Shown: positions 38,295-52,262, numbered from the stretch's first letter. The stretch: 64,000 nucleotides of DNA from Metallyticus violacea (GCA_030762175.1 CM060835.1:86982001-87046000), one strand, 5' to 3'. Made by a program: numbers and translations. Notes: generated by a model not told the origin, from the letters alone.

Positions 38295-40170
38295 AAAATA
38301 AACTTAAATGTACTTATCAGGAAAAATCATAAGAGCAGCGAAAGGCTTCCATTATAAAAAATTATCAATCAGTCAAAAACAAAATAATTACTATTTGGAA
38401 TATAATAATAAAACAAACAAAAAACGGTTAAAACACACTCAACAAGAAGATACAATAACCTTAAGCACTAACATCAAGAGATACAACACCCTGTAAGATG
38501 TAGCAAATGTATTTAATGCTTACCTTCTTAATGTAACAAGACATTTAAATGTATACTCTGGTGATAAAAGAGACATATAAGGATTTTACATCGTTTCCCA
38601 TTCAAAATAATGAATTCAAACCAAGGCTCACTACTCTACTAGAAATTAGTAATATCATTAGAAAACTAGAATAAAAAACACTTCCGGCTATGATAAGATT
38701 AACAGCAAAGTCATATAGGCCTGTGCGAAGGAAATTAGTATCTACCTTTTTTATTTGTGTAATTGGTCTTCAACATCTGGCGTACTTCCTGGAAGGCTAA
38801 AATATTCGGCAATGAAACCTCTGTTCAAAAAGGGGGGAAAAAAGGTAAATATCTGTACTTACAGACCTATAGCTATATCACCTACTTTTTCTAAGGTGTT
38901 TGAGAAAAAATGCATACAAGACTTTACAAATATCTCGAAAGTAACGATATTCTAGTCAATAACTCGTTTGGGTTTAGAGAAGGTATTGCAATGGAAAATA
39001 CAATCTTTAAACTCACTAATGAAAATTTAACTGCATTCAATGAAAGGGTACATGTAGGAGGAATATTTCGTGATTTAGCAAAGGCTTTTGACTGTGTCAC
39101 TTATGAAATTCTGTTAGATAAATTAGCTTTCTATGGAATAAAAACTTTTAAAATGTTTCATATCGTACTTGACACAAGATCACAAAAAGTAATAATAAAT
39201 TGTCCCTTTAAAATATAAACAATGCATCAGAGTGGAAAATGATTAAATATGCAATGCCTCAAGGACCTGTTCTGGGTCCTCTTCTTTTTCTGATGCACAT
39301 AAAAGATCTTTCCTTAGCAATCCAAGATCCATTTGCAGATGACACAAATATATTGATAAATGAAAATAGCCTTAATGATTGTGCCATTAAATTAAATGTA
39401 GTTCTGAGCTCCCTATGTGCATGGCTCAAAGCAAACAAACTGTCTCTAAACCTAAATAAAACATAAATTAAATTCATCATTCACAGATTTCCAAATTCCC
39501 TATTACAGAGGATATTGTAACAGCGTACTTCTACAAACCAAAGATATTAAATTCATTTGTTTAATAACTGATAACCGCCTGAATTGGAAAAATCAAATAG
39601 ATCTTATCATACCTAAACTTAGCATTGTATGCTATGGAATACGTACATTAGTAACACTAGATTCAATTAAGACTTTAAATTTAGTTTATTATACTTATTT
39701 TAACTCAATAATGAAATATTGTATTATATGTTGGGGAAACTCAGTTAAAAGTGGGCGTCTTCCTATTACAGAAAAAAGCTATAGAAACAATCAATGGTAC
39801 ACATAGCAGACAATAATAGAGAAACCTCTTTAGGCAATTTGAAATAATACATATCAAAATATACCTGACAAGAATACTACACAAAAAGAAAATTTAATTA
39901 GAAAGTTTTAACACTTTCCTGCCATTAAAAAGGAATTTATTACGAATGTATTTTAATACAAAACGCTCCTCCCTATAGTCTAAAATCCTTAATAAACAAT
40001 GGTTAATCCTTCAAATTTTCTCTTAGAAAATACCTATGTAAAAAGGCCTATTGTTCTGCAAATGAATTTATGAATGATAATATATTCACCGAATTAAATA
40101 CATTGCAATAATTTTATACCAATGAGTGTGTAAATATGTACATAATAAAGCTTGTGTGACTGAGTGATTT
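38295..40170 (+). pseudogene. Jockey-superfamily LINE, RT to C-terminus
   Basis: Frames 38755-38955, 38910-39218 and 39239-39466 together read SGVLPGRLKYSAMKPLFKKG, YRPIAISPTFSKVFEKK, LVNNSFGFREGIAMENTIF, FRDLAKAFDCVTYEILLDKL, AMPQGPVLGPLLFLMHIKDL and PFADDTNILI (FADD at about 39332-39343). These are RT domains in order, separated by frameshifts. A decayed C-terminus follows to about 40110 (KKAYCSANEFMND). No endonuclease; the 5' end abuts the RTE fragment. Confidence 0.85.
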
Positions 40171-40797
40171 GTGTGTTTATGCTGTGATGTTTTTTGTTGT
40201 TTTGGCTGAGTTGCACTAGGCCATTCTTTGTAATTGTTATTGTAAAAAATTATGCAAATGTAGAACGTGTACTACTGTAGTAATTGTAATTGCTAAAAGT
40301 TATGTTCGTTAAGTCTCTATGACTGCTTCGCGAACTCAAGGAATGCTCCAGGAACTAAACTAGATGCTTGGGTCAAAAGTGCTCGTATATTTGCTTAAAC
40401 TTCTTCGGCGTCATTCCTATGCCACAATTGCGTAAACAGGGGGTGTATAAATGATCCTTGAAGAAAAGTATTGAGATATTAGAAATGAGTTGATCCTAAA
40501 ACTAAGCCGTGAACACCTCGCTGTCCATCTGCAAGTGATCGTCATTGTGGTGTTGCGTAATGAAAAATAACACGATATTAATCACTAATACTTTTCACTC
40601 CCCCCTGGACCATAATTCCGAAACTTCCCTATTCACCCCTTTAAGATGGCATTATCTTCAATTTCAACATTTTCTCTTTTATACACAGAGACAATTATTT
40701 AAACACTAGCCGTGTGTAGGACATTAGTTAGAAAAGAAGAATTAGGCTTGAATTTGAAACACAGATTTTAATCCTTCTGTGCTAATGCTCTATCTAC
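40171..40797. other. Intergenic sequence, nothing recognised
   Basis: No coding or repeat signal. Confidence 0.45.
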
Positions 40798-42346
40798 TTA
40801 CTCCCCATGCCCCTCGTGTTCCCATCATATATTTTCGTCCCTAAAATTCATACAAAGAACTGTTCAGGCCGTCCGATAGTAGCCAGCTTCGATTCCCTCA
40901 CTGAAAGCATTTCTGCCCTGGTAGATTTTTGGTTACAGCTGGTTGTTAAGTCTAGGCCATCCTATATCAAAGATTCCTTCCATTTTTTTGAGTTTGCTTA
41001 AGAAAGTTGATCCTTTGGCACATTCTTATGTACTTCTGGCCACCATAGATGTGACGTCATTTTATACAAACATTCCCCATCATGAAGGATTATCTGCGGT
41101 TAGACATTTCCAGGACTCTCGATAACCACCTCATACCCCATCCACCGGTGTCATTTGTTATCTTGGTTATTTCGTTCTTACTCGCAATGCGTTTAGTTTT
41201 GATAATAAATACTATCTACAAATTGAAGGCACTGCGATGGGCACTAGAATGACAATTTTATGGCTCACTTAGAGGAGGAATTTCTTAAGTAAGAACCTTT
41301 GATACCATTATTACGGCTGAGATATATTATTCGTGCTTTGGACTCATGGTCAAGAATCTCTTGATCAGTTCCTTACTAATCTTAACTCCAATATTTCAGT
41401 TAAGTTTACTTCTTCGGTCTCTCCTAAAGCTGCTACGCTCCTAGATATTGATATTTCTTTATACCATGGCTCTTTTCGTACGCCTGTGCACATTAACCCT
41501 ACCAATTTACAACAGTATCTTCATTTTGATAGCTGTCATTCCTTGCAACCAAAACATTTATTCCTTCTTCTCTTTCAATTCGTGGTCACCGTCTTTGTGA
41601 CAACTTTTCATCTTTTGAGACTATATTAAAAACCTAGCTCTAAAGTTCCAAGACCAAAATTATCCTTCCTCTCTTTTAAAATCCCATATTATTCCAGCGT
41701 ACAATATTGCCAATGCACATCTAAAACTTCTAATAATAACTTCAATGACCTTGTTACTACTTACTTGCCTGGTATTGAAAGCATCAGACCTATTTCGAAA
41801 GAATGACTCGATACCTTATTAATGCATTCATCTTTAAATGATCTAAATTTGCACCCGGCCTTACTTTTATAACTTCCCCTAACCATAACAATATATTTCG
41901 CCAAAACCTATCTCCTTTGAATTTACCTCGTCCCGTTGCAGGCTCATATCCTTGTCAAAGCCCTAAATGTAAAACCTGTGCGCTAATTATGCCCTGTCAT
42001 TTACTCCACAGCTCTAATTTATGCACAAAATTTAACATTTTTTTCATTTGCTACCGGTTCTTCTAAGAACGTCGGAAATATATTATCTTGTACGCTTTGC
42101 AAAGTATTTTATATTGGTTTAACTTCTACTGTTGTTTCGTTTCGTACGAACAATCATAGACGTTCTAGTAAAACCAGTTCTCCCTTGCCTGTTGCCCAAT
42201 GTGCCCTATCTCACTGTAAGGATTTTGATGATGTTTTCAATGTAACGCCTATTGATGTATTACCTACTGGTAGCTCTAAAAGTTTATTTAGAGATAGAGA
42301 AATAGCAGCTATATTTTTGCATAAAAGCTCATACCACCATGTTTAA
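40798..42346 (+). pseudogene. Second type of Penelope-like element, RT and GIY-YIG, decayed
   Basis: Frames give VPKIHTKNCSGRPIVASFDS, LATIDVTSFYTNIPHHEGL, NAFSFDNKYYLQIEGTAMGT (41181-41241), SVKFTSSVSPKAATLLDIDI, then LPRPVAGSYPCQSPKCKTC (Cys-rich linker), CTLCKVFYIGLTSTVVSFRT and NNHRRSSKTSS, the GIY-YIG core. The YVDD block is missing or scrambled at 41310-41340. TNIPHHEGL and the Cys-rich linker place it in a PLE lineage different from those in the introns. C-terminal end near 42346. Confidence 0.8.
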
Positions 42347-42525
42347 ATTTTACATAATTTTTCCCCTCCCTCTCACACTCTCTTGTTGCTTGTTTTATCT
42401 GCTCCATGCATAAAGTTACCTTCGATATTCAATATTTATTTTTACCACCTTCACTTGTCTTCTGGCCATAGAAGAACTCAAGCAGTTCGAAATATAGCGA
42501 TTACAAATCTTGTGATTTTTCTTAG

Positions 42526-42960
<435 letters not shown>

Positions 42961-43268
42961 TTGATTTATTTTGTTTATTTAAGAACGCTCTTTAACATCT
43001 CTGGTCATCGAAGTTCCATTTAATTCAGGACGTGATGCGTCCAATACATTTTGCTGAGAGGCCCCTTCTTTCAGGCTTAAGGTTCGTTTATGTGCCGTAC
43101 ATCTACGACACTGGACCAACGACTTTAGGTCCCTTCTGAAGGAAGCATTGTTTGATTTTATATCCTATAAATTTTAAATCCTATAAATTCATCCATCCTG
43201 GCCAGTTTTGAACCCGCGACCTTGAGTCCCCGATACATGTATGGTTGCCACTAGACCACCAGGACAGA
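42961..43268 (-). mobile_element. tRNA-derived SINE copy 6
   Basis: Same family as at 7041, minus strand, more diverged; B box reads GGTTCAAAACTGG with a substitution. I find no clear target duplication. Confidence 0.83.
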
Positions 43269-44070
43269 CTTTTTCTTCAAAGCAGAAAACAAATGATATA
43301 TATCAGTATTTCTAGAACTCTTTAAATGTTTAATAATTTTAAAAACTTCAAGCTACGAGAGAGCAGCTTTTAGCTAAATAATTTATTAAATAATGTACAT
43401 TTGCATTGTTTATTTACTTGTTATCAGAACTAAAACAACAAAGTTATCACAATTATATTAAGTTCGATCATACATTTTTGTAAGTTACTCTTTCCATTGG
43501 CATTTATTTTAATAATATTACAATCTAATTTAGATATTTCTCTGGAATTTTGTCTGTATCATTTAACAGTTTATCGCCTTGCACTATTGCAGCTCTGTGT
43601 TGCTTATTGGGTATTTTGTAGTATTGCTATAATTGTTCGGATTTAGTTAGTTGGTAAAATATGCTAAACCCTCTCTCTCTATCTGTCGCTCCCTCTCTCT
43701 CTCTCTCTCCCTCCCTCTCTCTGTCCCTGAGTTCCTCTATGTTCAAACTTATTTTGTCTTTAAAGTTATGCATTTCTTTGTGCTATCTAAATTTTGAAGG
43801 AGTTAATTATAGAAGTTGACAGAAATGCCTCAGCATATAAAAGTATATCCCCGACTTGCACTATGGCATTACAATCAATTCCTAATAATTAATCTGTGAA
43901 CTGATTTATATTGCCAAAACTTATATGCCTAAAATTGATTAATTTTGTTTCATTGTTCCATAATTGGCCGCTTTAATGCTGGTCTAAACAGCAATGATCT
44001 GATTTCATTATATATAGTTCCTCCAGTAGGTGTATTCATTTTAATGAATTTGGTTGTTTATTTGCTATTA
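43269..44070. repeat. Intergenic sequence with a (CT)n tract at about 43672-43726
   Basis: An interrupted pyrimidine (CT/CCT) run; nothing else recognised. Confidence 0.8.
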
Positions 44071-44319
44071 GAACTACAAAAACAGTCATGGCATTGTCAG
44101 GATTTAAAAGTATATAAAATTTATAATATAAAAAATACAATAATATGTATCAAATATATGTGTAATATTAGCATACGTTGCTATAATTTTCATAGAATTA
44201 CAAAAACGTTCATGGCATTGTCAGTATTTAAAATTATATAAAATTTTATAATATATAAAACACAATAATATTTATCATATGTATGTACAATATTGGCATA
44301 CGTTGCTACAATTTTCATA
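44071..44319. repeat. Diverged tandem pair, period 124 bp
   Basis: Units begin GAACTACAAAAACAGTCATGG at 44071 and GAATTACAAAAACGTTCATG at 44195 and both end with GCATACGTTGCTA and ATTTTCATA. Confidence 0.8.
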
Positions 44320-46229
44320 ATTTTATTACAATATATGCATAGTCCTCAGATGTGCAGTCTTGTCATGTGTTAGGCAAATAGTGGGTTCCTGCTCTTCCAC
44401 CATGTCCCAGTACATAAGCCTTTAGTTAATATCATCATCGCCCTAATAAAAAACGTTTTTTGCATAGTGTGTTAATGTTTTAAAAATAGTTAAAGAAAAG
44501 AAAACAAAGTTAAAAACCGGTGTCGAAACCGTGCATATACTTTTCAGAATTGTGGTTCATTGTGATACCACGATTGGTGGATATAGAGTAATTTATCGAA
44601 TGTGCTGATTTGATATTAGGATTAACTAATAAGCATAAATTTGCGAATGAAATAAAAAGTGATCTCAGAGGCGGTGGGAATAAATCTGCTATTCATTAAT
44701 CCCCAAATTATATGACAAATGTGTTTCTGATTGATGATCTAAGATAATCTAGTGCTTGCATCTGAACAAGAAAACAAACAGCGTTATCAGACGAATAGCT
44801 TGGTTCATAAGCAATAGATAATAGTATTTAATGCCGTATATATTAAATTGTTTGAAATGTAGTACTCTTTTTAATATTCATCATAATCAATGCAAACCAT
44901 CAATGAAGCGTTCCAGCTCAGATTTCTTCTTTCCAACGCTCCAGCTCTTTCAGTATATCTTCTTCATGATTAAAATGTCTTTACTAATTTTGTTGTCTTC
45001 TTATTACTCTGCACATATGCTGAAAGCAGCTGTACAAGAGGTTGTGACTTATCATTTAAGAAAGAATTTTTTTCTAGCTGCTCACGTTTGCTGTTAGTAC
45101 TTACAAAGTCTCTCGGGGTATGTTCTTATTAATTCTTCAATGCTTCTTATAAAGTTATAAAATTTCTATTATCCCTTTGTGCGTTTGTTTGTTTTGTTGC
45201 TCTTATAGTCAATTTTTAGATCCATGTGTTAATGCAGAATTAGCCACAACTGTACAATTGACAGTTACACATTAGTACGTTTCTTAATATCTTTTCTTAT
45301 TTCTTATATTATATGTATCAACTTTATGATTTTTTTTTCAAATGAAGAAATCAACGAGCCAACTCATGCTCAATTGTGAACGAAAGCTGTTTTATACAAT
45401 TGAACAGTTTTTTACAGATTTTCTTTTCTTATTCGCAATGGTGTTACAAAAACAAAGAATTGTCGAAATCCAACACAATGATTTAAACCAATGTTCAGTA
45501 ATTAAAATAACGTGATTTTTTATTTATGAACAAACAAACCTACTGTGAGCACATTCGCATCTGTAGAAAGTGAAAGGGTAGTGGGAAGAGAACACTCCCC
45601 ACTGTGAGTTGTGTCCGAAAAGTTTTCAGTAATTTACTTCGCGGAAATTATGGAAATTAATAGTAATGGTATTAATTAAAAGTAATGTAGTCATGTGATT
45701 GGATGGGCCACTAATGAGATAAAATAACATCAACATAGGCCAAAGATATGTAGACAAAACATAGTAAACGTGCAACATATTCAGTTATTAAAAAATACGA
45801 TTCTCAAGCGAAATCAGGAAGTAGTGAATTTTAAAAGAAAACCGAGGAGAGGATTGAAATGCCAAAATCATACTCACACTTTGAAAATATGTCCAGGGTT
45901 GGAATTAACAAGTGGGATAGGCGGATTTCCCCGTCTCGACAAAGAATTTCCGTATAACTCGTTAAATAAAACGTTTTTCTTACTAGGGAAATACCCCCCC
46001 CCCCTCATTTCATAAACGTCTGTGTATAAACACAAGTTTTAAAATTACAATGCAATTGCTTCGAATCACGCATTTACTTTTCTTTTTAATAACATTCAGC
46101 GAATGAATCTTGTGTACAATGCGTTGCAACATGTGATATCTAACATACGTTAGACATGCAGCAATGGATATACCGTTTTTTTTTTTTTTTTTTCTGTAGT
46201 TTTATATTATGCTTTGTGTCACTCGACGT
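44320..46229. other. Intergenic sequence, nothing recognised
   Basis: Several short open frames without motifs; a T run near 46172-46193 and a C run near 45996-46004. Confidence 0.45.
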
Positions 46230-46778
46230 TACAAGCTGGATCGAATGTTGGTGCTGCAATCTGTGAGCTGCTGAAAAGAATCCCTTGCTGCTAGAGGAAT
46301 CTCTTGCTGCTGCCTGCCCGTGCGCCGGCGGAGAGAGCCGAAGGTAGTGAGCTTTAAAGTCAACAGTGCAATAGCGCAGTCGGCTAGAGCATTGTGCAGC
46401 ATTGTGCTTCAACTGTGAAGATAGAATGGTTTCATATTACCACCTTATTTTTTGTCTTCCGCCCCCCCTTTTTTAACTCCCTGAATTAGTTGCGAATTGG
46501 AATAAGAGCAGTTTGCCACAATTACAATAATTTACTCGCTGAATTAATTGCGATTGGAATTAGAACAGTTTGCCACAATTACAATGACTAACTCCCAAAC
46601 CACTGGGTCCACCGGTTTCTAGTATTTGCCCGAGGTTAGTGGACAGATTAGGTTAATGTATATATATGAATTAGTTGCTAATTGGAATAAGAGCACATTT
46701 TCCCACCGTTATAATACTCGCTAAACCACCGTGTCCACCGGTTTCTACGATTTGCCGGACGTTAGCCGGCAGATTAGG

Positions 46779-46814
<36 letters not shown>

Positions 46815-46957
46815 AATTAGTTGCGAATAGGAATAAGAGCACATTTCCCATCGTTACAATATTTCATCCGCCTATAATGGAGTTTAGCAGCAAGAAATTC
46901 CATCCTCCTGCAGGAAGAGATTCTTTTCAGCAGCTCGATTCGATCCAGCTTGGAGCG
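46230..46957. mobile_element. Possible non-autonomous element with 75-bp inverted ends and a minisatellite core
   Basis: Inverted arms 46231-46306 and 46885-46957 share, in opposite orientation, CAAGCTGGATCGAAT and GAGCTGCTGAAAAGAATC (46265-46282 with 46919-46936). Between them lies a tandem repeat. The arms are richer in G and C than the neighbourhood. No transposase and no clear target duplication were found. Confidence 0.5.
46483..46870. repeat. Minisatellite with about 130-145-bp units containing (TA)n or (TG)n
   Basis: Units begin TGAATTAGTTGCGAATTGG; a partial unit at 46483, full units at about 46540-46667 and 46668-46812, and a partial at 46813-46870. The shared core includes GTCCACCGGTTTCTA and CAGATTAGGTTA. 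One unit ends in a short (TA)n, the next in about 14 TG units. Confidence 0.85.
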
Positions 46958-47859
46958 CCAAGTCTTTGTGTCTGTTTCTTTTAAGCTGGCAACAATAGGC
47001 TGTACATATGTTTTGCATTAGAACTGATTGCAGTTGTGATTGGTGTTCTAAGGTAGTCAGTTGAGTTTATCTTTTAAGGAGAGTGGATATTCATACTATT
47101 TGGTTGACATGGATGTGTTTGTCATAAAATAAAAAGCGCAAAGCAACAGAATCATACATCAAATAATAGGTCAACATTTTCTACTCAACAGGTTAAAAAT
47201 TCCAGTAGTGTGGAATGGGGACAGTGTTAGTGAAACATAATGAAAATTGTGAGCGGTAATCTAATCGGGGAATGTTAGATGAATTAATATTAAAAAACGG
47301 ATAAAACAACGCTGTTAGCTTTCAATAAACAGTTCCGAAGGGTACTGTTACTGGTACTGTTACTGGTACTGTTCAAAAATTCAAAATAATTTTGCTATTG
47401 GACAGTAAAATGCATATGGTTACAATTTTTAACTAAAGGTTGAATACAAACAACAATAAAAAGGGTAATGATAACATTAGTGATCACGGGAGGAATAAGT
47501 TTCACTTGAAATGTGAATCCATTTTGAGTGGGAGGAAAAAATAAAGTAATTCATAAAGCTCTCCACAAAGATTTTAGGAAATAGGAAGAGAAAAATTACA
47601 AGTGACCGCACTATCTCATATATGAAGAAAATTAACCATTCATACTTTTCAAAAGTTGATGTGAATTGGAAGCATTGAACGGATTAGATTTTGGAAAAAG
47701 CACATGCTTCATTCAGTTCACGCTTGTGTAAATATGATACATTTCATTAGCAAACATATGTCATTTCTCCTATCGAGGTTCATAATTGAATCCTGTTGTG
47801 TTTTCAGCATTTTGGATGAGGGGAAAAAAAAAAAAAATAATAAAAAATAAAGGCTACAA
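46958..47859. other. Intergenic sequence, nothing recognised
   Basis: A 12-bp repeat (GGTACTGTTACT, three units) is present near 47339-47373. Confidence 0.5.
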
Positions 47860-48035
47860 TGCTCAGCGTGCAAATATTTCTATAATATAGCAGAGGTATA
47901 TGTACAAAGAGGAAAAGCCATTGCTGATGATGTTACAGCTTGTTTGATCAGTAACGGTATTTCTGAAGAGATTATATCTAAGCAATTGATAGATAATTCT
48001 TCGGTCGTAAACTTATAAGGAATTTGCTAAGGAGC

Positions 48036-48091
<56 letters not shown>

Positions 48092-49065
48092 GTAAATATA
48101 ATCCTAATATTGTAATTATTCATTGTTTGTAATTGGAACTTGGAGTCCACGGTGTAACAGATATCATGTCAAGTCTTTTCCATTTCAAGTCCTTCATGGT
48201 CACATTATATTCACACTTTTCTGCGAGCCCTAAAAATCAATGCAAATTTAGTGAAATTGACATAGCATTGGAATCTGAACTTAAAAAAAAAAATTATTTG
48301 ACTAGTTGTGTAGCATCTTCATGCAATACCGTGGCAGCTGTGATGTCAAGTTATATCTCGCTTATCTAGTATTTTGCAAGCAGAGAAAGCTACTATTCGC
48401 TGTTTTTACGAAGCAGAGTAATAGGTCGTGGACTGCTCCTGTAAATGACTTCATGGTATTTCATCACGAAAGCGTTCCTATTTAGGATCGTTCTGGAAGC
48501 AATAAAGTTACTTTCCCTGTAGATACTCTTGAAGTTATAACTACTTCTTCAGAAATAAAAATTTGCATTGATTTATTGATTACAATGGAAAACAAAAATT
48601 GGGTTCAATTTCAAGCCGTCCAAGTCGAATATTCAGCTACAAAAACATTCAAAAGTCACTTATCTCCGAACTTTTGAACACAAATAAAAATTTCACGAAT
48701 CTCAAGCAGCAAATTTTTCAAGGATTAGTGGATAATTTCGCGGCAAGATTTTCCATTGCTAGTTCATTTTTAAATAGTGTAAAGTTTTAAATAAAATTTG
48801 GTGGTCACAGGAAGGAAATGAATTAGAGGTATTTGGTGATGAAAAAATGAAGTCCTTGTGTAACATTTTGCCTTTAAACACTAACAATTATGTTGATATG
48901 TTTCATAGCACTAAATGTTATAAAAATTTTGAAAGAGTTTCACCAGTTTAAGAAAGTGAAAAAAAAAATGGATTTATTGGTGCAATATTATAGAAACTGA
49001 TGAAAAGGATACAAATAATGCAATGTCTTTCGCAGAATGTGGAAGGGGTTTTAGTGTCAGGCATA
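47860..49065 (+). pseudogene. Possible hAT-type transposase remnant
   Basis: Plus-strand frames give SACKYFYNIAEVYVQRGKAI near 47862, a VDNFAARFSIASSFL block near 48730 and NAMSFAECGRGFSVRHNK near 49016. The last resembles the AECERxFSxxxxI..K..N dimerisation block at the C-terminus of hAT transposases and related domesticated genes. Stops interrupt all frames and no catalytic residue can be placed. An (AT)n run at 48039-48090 splits it. Confidence 0.35.
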
Positions 49066-49217
49066 ACAAGCATTAAACTCCGGTAAAATGAGATGTGCTT
49101 ATTGGTCGTGGTTCCAAAGATGTAAAAACACCTGACGTTTTACCCGTCACTCAATCGGGCATCTTCAAAGGATGACTAATCACCACTCGAATTCTGTAGC
49201 TCAAGTGACGCTTGATT
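49066..49217 (-). repeat. Left arm of a 150-bp inverted repeat (PLE 3' end)
   Basis: Reverse complement of 54997-55148 at roughly 80-85% by eye. It carries a decayed hammerhead-like core. The two arms enclose both jockey elements. Confidence 0.85.
49128..49170 (-). ncRNA. Hammerhead-like ribozyme motif, ACGU type, decayed
   Basis: Minus strand: UUGAAGA (C3 lost; plus 49162-49168), U, stem II GCCCG/CGGGU, AAAAC, GUC. Confidence 0.45.
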
Positions 49218-52200
49218 CAAGAATCAAGATTGTTTATTACAAAAAGTATCCTGTGGCCTTACATTGGGGGAGTCATTCAGAAGAAGTTTACATTAATGTA
49301 CTATTGTCATGTGTTCTTATAGTTAATAGTGGTGAATAAAACCCAGACAATGCTCTCTTGAGAGAGTACGAGAACAGTTTTATGTACCATGTTCGGGGAT
49401 GTGTTTCTGAGTACTGATTTTTGAACCCATATTTGTTTGTTTCGTGTTTACTTAGAATTATCTTGTACTTATCACGTACATTTATTATTTCTTATTCTAC
49501 ACTAGCATAGGGTATATTTACGGAGGGAGGTTAAGAGAGAGTAAGGAGGGGAGGGGTAGCTGTATTTACATTGTGGAGGGGAGGTGAATATTTACATATG
49601 CCATCTTGATTCTTTTGTATTTCCTGTGTTGGAGTATGCCTCTGCCAATATTTCGAATTACCATATTCGGGCGGACCCGAATTTTTGCTCAGAGCTTGTG
49701 AGTTTTATCAGTGATAAAATCAGATACAGGCTTGATTCCTGTCTCCTGATGTATAGTTTATAGTGAGGATTGGAACGTGATGTCATTTTCTGAGGTAAAT
49801 GTTCTGTATTGTTTGCAGGGGCGACATTACTGATTTTGATGCGTGCGCCCATGCTGCACTTGCGTATGTCAAATAACTGAGTTTAAATGCTTTGTAAAGT
49901 ATGATCTTGGTCGTTTCTGTAACCAACTTACTGCGAAAAAATGGGGGCACATATTTTCAGGCGCCGTCTGGCACCTTTGGCGGTATTTCTGGTATGCCTG
50001 TTGAAAGTTAATTTGGAGTCTAATATAACTCCTAAATGTCGTGTATGACGACGAAACGGTAATATTTCCGTGTGTACGGTGATGTTAAGATCGGGAATTT
50101 GTCGTTTTTGTGTGAAAATCACTGGGGTGCATTTCCCAGGATTGATGTTTATTTTCCATGTGTCTAGCCATGTGATGTATGTATCTGTGTCTCTGTAATG
50201 CGCGTATTCCATATTGTAAGTGCTTGTCGTGTGTGTATATTACCGTGTCGTCGGCATACATGAGCACCTTGCTGGTGATTGTTTTTGGGAGGTCGCTTGT
50301 AAATGTGGCATACAGGTACGGGGAGAGTGGGGCCCCTTGGGGGAGGCCTGCTTTTTGCTGTCTGGTACTCGATGTCCCCTGGGCCACCTGTACGTATTAA
50401 CTTCTTTGAGTTAGATGGTTGCCTAGTAGTGGTAGGAAAAGGTGGAAGTCTGGGTGAGAGTGGTACAGTTTGTACAGAATACCTACATGCTAGCATTTAT
50501 CAAAAGCGGACTCCATATCCAGAAATAGTGCCAACGTTGAGGCCTTATTGTTAAATTGTTCGGTTATGTCGTCTGTGAGCTTTAGCAACTGTAATTCGGT
50601 TGAGTGTTGTTTTCTGAAGCCAAATTGATATTTTGATATAACGTCATATTCCGAAATTGATTTTTGAATTTTATTGAGTAAGGTCTTCTCGAACAATTTA
50701 CCAATAACGGAGAGAAGACTTATTGGTCTGTAATTTTGGGGGTGCCTAAAGTTTTTACCTCGTTTTAAAATCATTACTACTTTCGCCTGCTTCCAGGCAG
50801 CAGGGAAGTGATGGTGCATGAGACGTGCGTTAAGAATTTTGGTTGTCTGAACTAGTGCCTTACGGGACATATTTTTTAAGTCTTCATTTCTCACTCCGTC
50901 TGGGCCTGGTGCGTGTCCTGCTTTCAGTTTTTGTATGTGATTGTAAACTTCCTGCGTAGTAAAAAGTGGGAGATGTGGTCTGTGCTCTGTCGCTTGCCAT
51001 CCATGAAGCCATGCCCCAATCGTGCGCTCATGCTCATGATTGGTGGTTGGGTTTTCTTTGAAACGCTGTTCTAGCATGTCGGCGAATATTTCAGTTTTTT
51101 CTGTCATGGAGAACGCAAGCCCTCCCTGCCCTTGGAGCGTCTGAGTGCTAGGTATGCAATGCGTCAGCGTTTTTAAAACTCTGGAGTAACTGCCACAAGG
51201 AATTGTCCGAATGTATACAATTTTTCATTTTAACTTCCCATTTGTCATGGTTGTTGATACTTATTTGGATTGTTATTAAATTTCTAAGCCATTTGGCCGT
51301 GGCTTTGTAAATGGGTGCTCCAGTTTCTCGCCATCGTCGCATGCATCGCCTGCGTCTACCTATCAGGCGCTCCACTTGGGGGTATGTGACCCAGCTTGGT
51401 GTGCTAGAGGGGGCCTCATCAGTGCTGTTGATTTTTGCTGTCCTCAGGGAGGCAGTGAGGTTTGCAACTCCATGGTCGATCTCCTCTGGACTGGTGTAAG
51501 TCAGTTTGGGTTCAGCCAGTTGATGTATGTGGGCTTTGAATTTGCCCCAGTCCGTTACAGGCACTACGGGTACGTTTCTGGGCGTGGTTCTATCCAGGCG
51601 GCCGTGAACTATAAATGTCACGGGTAAATGGCCCAAATCTAAGCTGTGGTAAACATGCATCTGAGGCCCTAGCTGCACATTTTTAGTAATTATCAAGTCT
51701 AGGGTGTCTGGGTCAGATAATCCTGATCTAAGATAAAAAGTATGATCAGGAGGGGCATGCAGTTCCACTTCGTCCGTTAAATTGACAAAATCTGTTAACA
51801 CAGTTCCTAGGGTGACCGTCCTTCTCGAGTGCCACATGGGGTGGTGGGCGTTGAAGTCCCCGGCCATTAGAATGTTGTCATCCATGTTAAAGATATTTGT
51901 CAAGTCCTCTAAGAGGCCTCGGCGACTATCTGGCGGCCGATAAATTGCCACTATGAGAATGGGCTGATTGTTGATGCCTACTCTAATCGCTTTACACTCT
52001 AGACAGCGTAGTGGAGGCAGCTGCACAGGAGCGAAGACCACATTTGACTTTATAACAATGGCCATACCCCCCCCCCATCTTGCCTGAAGGGCCTGTCTGA
52101 TCGCTGAATATTATAATTTGAGAGCCGAAAATTGTGCCCTGGTTTAGTTTTTGTTTCCCCTACAAGTGCTAAATCAATTTTATTTCTACGCAGGAAGTTT

Positions 52201-52262
52201 TCGAATTGGAATCTCTGTCGTAGAATGTCATCGGCATTCCAGAGAAGAGATCGGAAAAGTGA
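49218..52262 (-). pseudogene. Jockey-clade LINE A, endonuclease and RT
   Basis: Minus-strand frames: 52065-51148 (endonuclease: ILIVAIYRPP, MAGDFNAHHPMWHS, DLIITKN, LDLGHLPVTF), 51107-50490 (RT: HAPGPDGVRNEDLKN, NYRPISLLSVIGKLFEKTLL, YQFGFRKQHSTELQ, ALFLDMESAFDKC), 50387-50085 (QKAGLPQGAPLSPYLYA, VLMYADDTVIYTHD) and 50212-49928 (LGVILDSKLTFNRH). Two or three frameshifts break ORF2. The endonuclease SDH motif reads LGH. The sequence ends near 49218 with TTGATTCTTGAATC rather than poly(A). Confidence 0.9.
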
